A stretch of 10,951 bases of DNA, from positions 59,079-70,029 of the forward strand of contig MU631642.1 in assembly GCA_026770615.1 (NCBI GenBank), read 5' to 3'. The DNA is from Pavlovales sp. CCMP2436 (taxonomy: Eukaryota > Haptophyta > Pavlovophyceae > Pavlovales). This document shows, in pieces, positions 7,221 through 10,951 of the stretch; positions within the stretch are counted from its first letter, which is position 1, and every line of letters starts with the position of its first letter. The translations under genes and the position numbers were made by a program. The notes under the pieces were generated by a model. It had not been told where the DNA came from. It did no database searches and saw nothing but the letters and a program-made list of their open reading frames with translations.

Positions 7221-8379
7221 ATGGCGGGCGCGGCTGTCGAGGCGGATGATCTCAGCCTACTTATAGAGCGCGCAGCGCAGGGTGGCCCCGATGCGCAGAG
7301 GAGGCTCGCCTTCCACTACGAGCGCGGCTACGGCGTGGTGCAGGACCAGGCCGAGGCGCTGCGGCTCTACACGCAGGCGGCCGATCAGGACTTGGCAATC
7401 GCGCAGCAAGCCCTCGGCAGGTGCTACTTCACTAGCAACGGCGTAGCTCATGATGAGAAGAAGGCGGCGCGGCTCTTTAAGAAGGCGGCCAAACAAGGCC
7501 TCGCAGAGGCGCAGCACGGCCTGGGCCAATGCTTCATGAATGGCACCGCGTGGTGCAGGACGAGGAGGAGGCTGTGAAGCTCTACACGCAGGCGGCCAAG
7601 CAGGGCCTTGCACTAGCGCAGCTCATTCTTGGTCACTGCTTCCTGTTAGGCAAAGGGTGCGTGAAGGACGAGGAGGGGGCGATGAAGCTATTCAGGCAGG
7701 CGGACGATCAGGGCTTGCAGCCGCGCAGACAACCCTCGGCCAATACTGCATGCTGGGCATTGGTGTGGCGCACGACGTTGCCGATGCAGCGCGCTACTTC
7801 CGCCACGCCGCCGACCAGGGCAACGCCATTGCGCAGTGCTCGCTCGGCTTCTTGTGCGAGCACGGCCAGGGCACGAAGCGCGATCTGGGCGAGGCCGTGC
7901 GCCTGTACCGTGCTGCCGCGGCGCAGCGCAGCGTGCGGGCGCTGGCGAGGCTGGGCATGTGCCTGGAGAAGGGCAAGGCAGTGGTGCAGAGTGAGGTGGA
8001 GGCGGCCGTAAGCTACGCCGCCGCGTCCGAGCTCGGCAGGACCGATGATGAACTCTTCGCAGACAGCGTGCGATACCTCAATGTGGTCTGCGAGTGGAGC
8101 GCGCCCGAGTCCCTTCTCCTCCAGCTGGCCGTGAGCGACCTTGCCCTCAACGCCAGGCTGGGGCACGCGGGGGCGCTCGAGGAGCTCGCCTCGATCTGGA
8201 GCCGGCGCAAGCTTGTGTCCGCCTGCTGCCTGGGCTGCGGCGCGACGCGCCAGCTGCGGCTGTGCAGCCGGTGCCGCGTGGCCGCGTTCTGCGGCTGCGA
8301 CTGCACGCGGTGCATGTGGCCGGCGCACAAGCAGTGCTGCAAGGAGTGGCAGGCCGATGCCGCCGCCACGGAGGAGTGA
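7221..8379 (+). CDS. Sel1-repeat protein with C-terminal MYND zinc finger (two frameshifts)
   Basis: About seven tandem Sel1-like repeats (36-residue helical pairs such as AEAQHGLGQCFMNG) occupy residues ~23-270. A spacer follows, then a MYND finger. Numbering the frame-corrected 386-residue product, the zinc ligands are C337/C340, C349/C352, C358/C362 and H370/C374, with the conserved W367-P-A-H. Sel1 repeats are protein-interaction scaffolds and MYND fingers bind peptide motifs, so an adaptor role is likely; the partner is unknown. I chose the ATG at 7221; an upstream TTG is not a credible start. Reading needs one extra base near 7551 (Gly-Val-Val-Gln-Asp expected) and one near 7718 (Gly-Leu-Ala-Ala-Ala-Gln expected). 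Both look like lost G residues, either real mutations or sequencing errors. No intron is needed. Stop is TGA. Confidence 0.85.
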
Positions 8380-8771
8380 TGGCGAATTATGCGCTTGTGC
8401 GCACACGAGAGAGAAGAGCATATTCCACTATCCATTACCCCCCTGACTGTCTGCATGATCTCCAGCTCTCTCTGCTGGTCGGCAGTTGGGAAGCACAGGC
8501 GGGAGGGGGAACTGGGCGAGATCATAGGTATGAGCTATCCCAATACCCCACTGCCCATCATCTGAATTGCTATCCAAATATTTTCCATCCCATTACACCT
8601 ATCTCTTACACACCTCGCATTCCTTTTTAACTTGTATAACCCCCCAATGAATAAATATTATTTGGCGCTGCGGCCAACTTCGCAGTAGATTTCATATCTT
8701 GTAATTATTTCTTTGATGTAATTTTAATATCAGTCAACTGAAGCTCTTACATGCCCCCCCCCCATGCCCAG
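8380..8771. other. 3' flank of the Sel1-MYND gene, then AT-rich DNA and a C tract
   Basis: No gene is visible. 8380-8655 is presumed 3' UTR and 8656-8750 is AT-rich. A C10 run at 8754-8763 followed by ATGCCCAG (AG at 8770-8771) looks like a 3' splice site for the acyl-CoA synthetase remnant, but no upstream exon of that gene is present. Confidence 0.5.
8650..8655 (+). terminator. Poly(A) signal AATAAA
   Basis: Canonical hexamer about 270 bases after the Sel1-MYND stop codon. It is the first AATAAA downstream. Confidence 0.5.
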
Positions 8772-9112
8772 CCCTCACCGTGCACCCCGCCGTGCTCGAG
8801 GCGGCAGTCGTGGGCATCCCGGACGAGAGGCTCGGCTAGCGCGTGGTGGCCGTCCTCGTCCCCTCCTCCTCCCCCTTCTCGTCTTTCCTGTTAGACCGCT
8901 CCCCTCCCCTCTCGCGAGCAGCCGGCAAGGCAGTGCTCGCCGCCTGCCGCCCGCGCCTCGCCGGCTGCAAGCTGCCGCGCGCGCTGCTCTAGTGGCCGGC
9001 CGAGCGGCTGCCGCGCACGGCGTCGGGCAAGGTGCGCAAGCACGAGCTCCGGCGTATGGCAGTGGACACGCTCGACGAGGCCGCGCGACGGGGCCCGCGC
9101 TCACGGCTGTGA
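8772..9112 (+). pseudogene. Acyl-CoA synthetase (AMP-binding enzyme) C-terminal exon, orphan and broken
   Basis: These enzymes activate fatty or other acids to acyl-CoA through an acyl-adenylate; the small C-terminal domain closes over the active site. One frame reads HPAVLEAAVVGIPDERLG, then VVAVLV, a Ser/Pro/Phe-rich insert, CRPRLAGCKLPRAL, and ERLPRTASGKVRKHELRR, which contains the A10 motif with its catalytic Lys. The order and spacing fit the AMP-binding C-terminal domain well. Two in-frame TAG codons (8837 and 8990) break it, and it ends in TGA at 9110. An AG preceded by a C run lies at its 5' edge, so this looks like a former last exon. The large N-terminal adenylation domain (about 400 residues) is absent from the window. 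Confidence 0.85.
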
Positions 9113-9350
9113 CCCTGCCCGCTGGTAGACCTACTACTAGAAGTAGAGTTGCCCGGATGAAAGGTTTAAATAAATAGATAAGTTATTATATATGAACGCC
9201 TTTAACTAATTATATAACTAACTAAAATTTGATTCGTTTTAAAATGTTTCTACTCCAATTTGAGACTGAACTCACTAACTATGTCTTTGTATCCTAAAGG
9301 TTAGGTATATTAAAAATAAATATAATAACGTAAAAGCCCTCGAGCCCGGG
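9113..9350. other. Tail-to-tail intergenic region
   Basis: AT-rich DNA between the convergent acyl-CoA synthetase remnant and the GARP gene. AATAAA occurs on the plus strand at 9169-9174, 57 bases after the remnant's stop, and would be its old poly(A) signal. No canonical AATAAA is seen on the minus strand just after the GARP stop. Confidence 0.5.
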
Positions 9351-10655
9351 TCACGCGGCCGAAAACGAGGCGGGCCAGCGGGAAGCCTCGTTCGTCACCG
9401 GGCGCTGTGAGCCGATGCGCGCCTGCATCATCGCGGCCACCTTGTTTTGCATGGAGGTGTGCGAGAGCGTGCCGTAGCTGCCCTTAGCCATCTCGTAGCC
9501 GGCCGTCGCAGGCGCAGGCGGCGAGAGCGGCGACGTCGGCGTGTGCAGCCCACCGGAGTTGTTCTCGCGGGCGGCGGGCGACTCCGGGAAGAAGGCCTCA
9601 TGTCTGCCGGCGGGCAGGCCCATCGTGGAGTTGGAGAGGCTGGCGCGCTGTGCAACACGCGCGGAGAGGCTGGAGCGCGAAGGCTGCTTGTGGAGGCGCA
9701 GGCGGTACTTCTGCGCGGAGGCGGAGGGGGCGAGGGGACGTGACGGGGAGGCCGCGTCAGTGTCTAAACATCTTCGGTGCGCGCGCGCGAAGCGGGCCTG
9801 GGCGGGAACGCGGGAAGCGGCACGGTACCTGGAGGTGGCTCTTGATGTTGCGCGTGGTGATGCCGCCTACGTTCATAAGCTGCTGGATCGCCTGGGGCTT
9901 GGCGTCTGCGTGCGCACGACGGGTGGGGGGGGGGGGGGGGGGAGTAAGCCGGGTGCGCACGCAGGAAGCGCCCGTGAAGCGGTAGACTGCCTCGCGCGTG
10001 GAGCGGCAGGGAGGCAGCACGCACTCTCAGAGCCCAGCTTGGCGACCGCCTCCTCGAAGCGCCGGTGCAGCTCGTCCGTCCAAACGAGCCGCCGCGACTG
10101 CTTCGACTTACCAGCGTCGAAGAGCGAGTCAGCCGCGCCGGAGTCCGCACCCTGGTAGTCGGCCCCGTCTGTGTGCCGCATCGTATCGATATCCGACGCC
10201 GAGTCCGTGTCCTCCGCCGAGTCATCGTCGAATGAGCTCGGGGACACGTGCGGGATGTGGTTCTGCGCGGCGTCGGCGCTGTGCATGGTGCCGCACGCAA
10301 CCCCGCCGCCGGGAGACGCGGCTGCTTCGTTGGGGAGCTCGAGTGGCTGCAGGGCGTGCACGCCCACAGGGAGACTTATGCCAACGTTGAGCAGCAGCTT
10401 GGCCGCCCAGACCGAGGCGATGTGGTGCGAGATCTCCTCGGCCGAGTGCTCGTCGTAGTTGCACGCAATGTTGTCGCTGCCCTCGAGAAACCCGACCACG
10501 TCGTGGAGGCTGATGTGGGGCGAGTGCAGCTCGCAGTGGCGGAGGACCTTCTGGACCACTGCCTCGCCGCGGCCGCCGAGCAGCTCGGCGTGCTCAGACT
10601 CGCAGCGCGGCCGCTTGGTGCCCAACATCGTCGTAGATGCAAGCAAGTCAGACAT
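9351..10655 (-). CDS. GARP (G2-like, Myb SHAQKYF-type) transcription factor, three exons
   Basis: Nuclear DNA-binding protein, probably a transcriptional regulator. Exons on the minus strand are 10655-10025, 9905-9829 and 9710-9351, giving 1068 bases and 355 residues. Splicing joins RLVWTDELHRRFEEAVAKLG to SENAKPQAIQQLMNVGG and then ITTRNIKSHLQ to KYRLRLHKQ, rebuilding one uninterrupted GARP domain at residues ~188-245 with the signature SHLQKYR. Both junctions keep frame (phase 1, then phase 0). KRPR near residue 14 may be a nuclear signal. An acidic Asp/Ser stretch at ~145-165 could be an activation region. No receiver domain is visible, so it is not a type-B response regulator in this form. 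The N-terminal ~140 residues match no family I know. I chose the first ATG, at 10655; an ATG at residue 10 has a better context. GARP proteins regulate chloroplast, phosphate-starvation or clock genes in plants; which applies here cannot be told. Confidence 0.88.
9711..9828 (-). other. Intron 2 of the GARP gene (118 bp)
   Basis: Donor CAG|GTACCG at 9828 and acceptor CCGCGCAG ending at 9711, preceded by a C-rich tract. A CTGAC branch-point-like motif lies about 50 bases upstream of the AG. Removal joins SHLQ to KYR. Confidence 0.88.
9906..10024 (-). other. Intron 1 of the GARP gene (119 bp)
   Basis: Donor A|GTGCGT at 10024 and acceptor CGCACGCAG ending at 9906. On the sense strand a run of 18 C (plus-strand G at 9925-9942) lies 17 bases before the AG. 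Removing it restores the GARP helix in frame. Confidence 0.85.
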
Positions 10656-10787
10656 CCGGGGCAATGAGGGCGGGTGTGAGTTTCGTCGGTTTGCACGACA
10701 ACTAATTGCGCTGATTGCGAATTACGAATGTTAAATTAGTGCTTAAAAAGTTGTGGACTCATTAGTTGCCCGTGCTGCGAGAAGACA
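10656..10787. promoter_or_regulatory. Shared intergenic promoter between divergent genes
   Basis: Only 132 bp separate the GARP start codon (minus) from the ATG of the plus-strand gene. The region is more AT-rich than its surroundings. It holds an inverted pair ACTAATT (10701-10707) / AATTAGT (10734-10740), two ATTGCG motifs between the arms, and a further ATTAGT at 10761. No TATA box is clear in either direction. Confidence 0.5.
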
Positions 10788-10951
10788 ATGGAGGAGCATG
10801 AGCATTCGAACATGAGGGTGAGCGCGGTGTGCCTCGCTCACCGCCTGATGGACTCGCGCGTCAGACGTCCCTGCGCCCCAACCCCCCCCCCCCGACGGCG
10901 CGCTGTACAGAAGCACATCATGCGCCGCCACGCTGGGGCGCTGCGCCTCAC
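10788..10951 (+). CDS. 5' end of an unrecognised gene, divergent from the GARP gene
   Basis: An ATG in ideal context (ACAATGG) opens a frame reading MEEHEHSNMR. A strong donor, AGG|GTGAGC, follows at 10818, and an acceptor (TACAG) ends at 10910. The second exon then reads KHIMRRHAGALRL to the window edge. The intron model is inferred from the splice consensus, the 93-bp length, which is close to the GARP introns, and a C12 tract before the acceptor. Without splicing, the frame also stays open through the C tract, so the unspliced reading cannot be excluded. The product is too short to identify. Confidence 0.45.
   Translation, partial: MEEHEHSNMRVSAVCLAHRLMDSRVRRPCAPTPPPRRRAVQKHIMRRHAGALRL
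10818..10910 (+). other. Putative intron (93 bp) of the divergent gene
   Basis: Donor GTGAGC at 10818, C12 at 10882-10893, acceptor CTGTACAG ending at 10910. It is similar in size and layout to GARP intron 1. Confidence 0.45.

Noticed and set aside
7708..8421. Long minus-strand ORF antisense to the Sel1-MYND gene
   Set aside because: GC-rich coding DNA commonly leaves the antisense frame open. The plus strand has clear Sel1 and MYND motifs and the minus frame has none.
4826..8992. In-frame TAG codons in several homologous frames (4826, 5705, 6605, 8837, 8990), while the inferred gene stops are TGA, suggesting UAG reassignment
   Set aside because: The RNase H, Sel1-MYND and GARP frames contain many CAG glutamines and no TAG across roughly 1000 codons. 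The decayed retrotransposon also has in-frame TGA (6259, and near 4530) and frameshifts. CAG/GAG-rich genes naturally decay to TAG.
9541..10158. Long plus-strand ORF across the GARP gene
   Set aside because: It spans both GARP introns and the G18 run on the opposite strand and has no recognisable domain, while the minus strand rebuilds a complete GARP domain.
10848..10861. 14-base match (CTGATGGACTCGCG) to the hairpin arm of the 269-bp repeat
   Set aside because: A match of this length within 11 kb has an appreciable chance of occurring at random, and the neighbouring bases do not match.

Overview
The window is nuclear DNA of a eukaryote, most likely a microalga. The signs are GT-AG introns of 93-119 bp that split conserved domains, AATAAA polyadenylation signals, a MYND zinc finger, an APE-type non-LTR retrotransposon and a GARP (G2-like Myb) transcription factor, a family typical of plants and algae. 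Genes are very GC-rich and sit in AT-rich intergenic DNA. I cannot name the species or phylum from sequence alone.

Layout, left to right. (1) 1-296: last exon and poly(A) signal of an unrecognised plus-strand gene. (2) 297-2690: no convincing gene. This stretch holds a degenerate ~125-bp tandem repeat (three copies, the third split by a 166-bp MITE with TAA target duplication) and a 269-bp tandem repeat (two full units plus a partial third), each unit carrying perfect hairpins. (3) 2690-3598: an RNase HI-type gene made of a truncated RNase H unit, an Ala/Ser/Gly linker and one complete RNase H domain with all four catalytic acidic residues. (4) 4039-4206: a second copy of the MITE. (5) 4207 to about 6996: a decayed non-LTR retrotransposon (endonuclease, linker, reverse transcriptase) with several frameshifts, ending inside the RT domain before the YxDD motif. 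(6) 7221-8379: a Sel1-repeat protein with a C-terminal MYND finger, interrupted by two single-base deletions. (7) 8772-9112: an orphan final exon of an acyl-CoA synthetase (AMP-binding C-terminal domain) with two in-frame TAG codons. (8) 9351-10655, minus strand: a three-exon GARP transcription factor of about 355 residues. (9) 10788 onward, plus strand: the 5' end of a divergently transcribed gene, sharing a 132-bp intergenic promoter with the GARP gene.

The genes do not form an operon or an obvious pathway. Region 297-7200 reads as a transposon- and repeat-rich island between gene-dense segments. The most noteworthy points are the C-homopolymer tracts just upstream of most inferred 3' splice sites, the MITE nested in a tandem repeat, the hairpin-bearing 269-bp repeat, and the in-frame 183-residue duplication in the RNase H gene. 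I found no convincing new defence or metabolic system.
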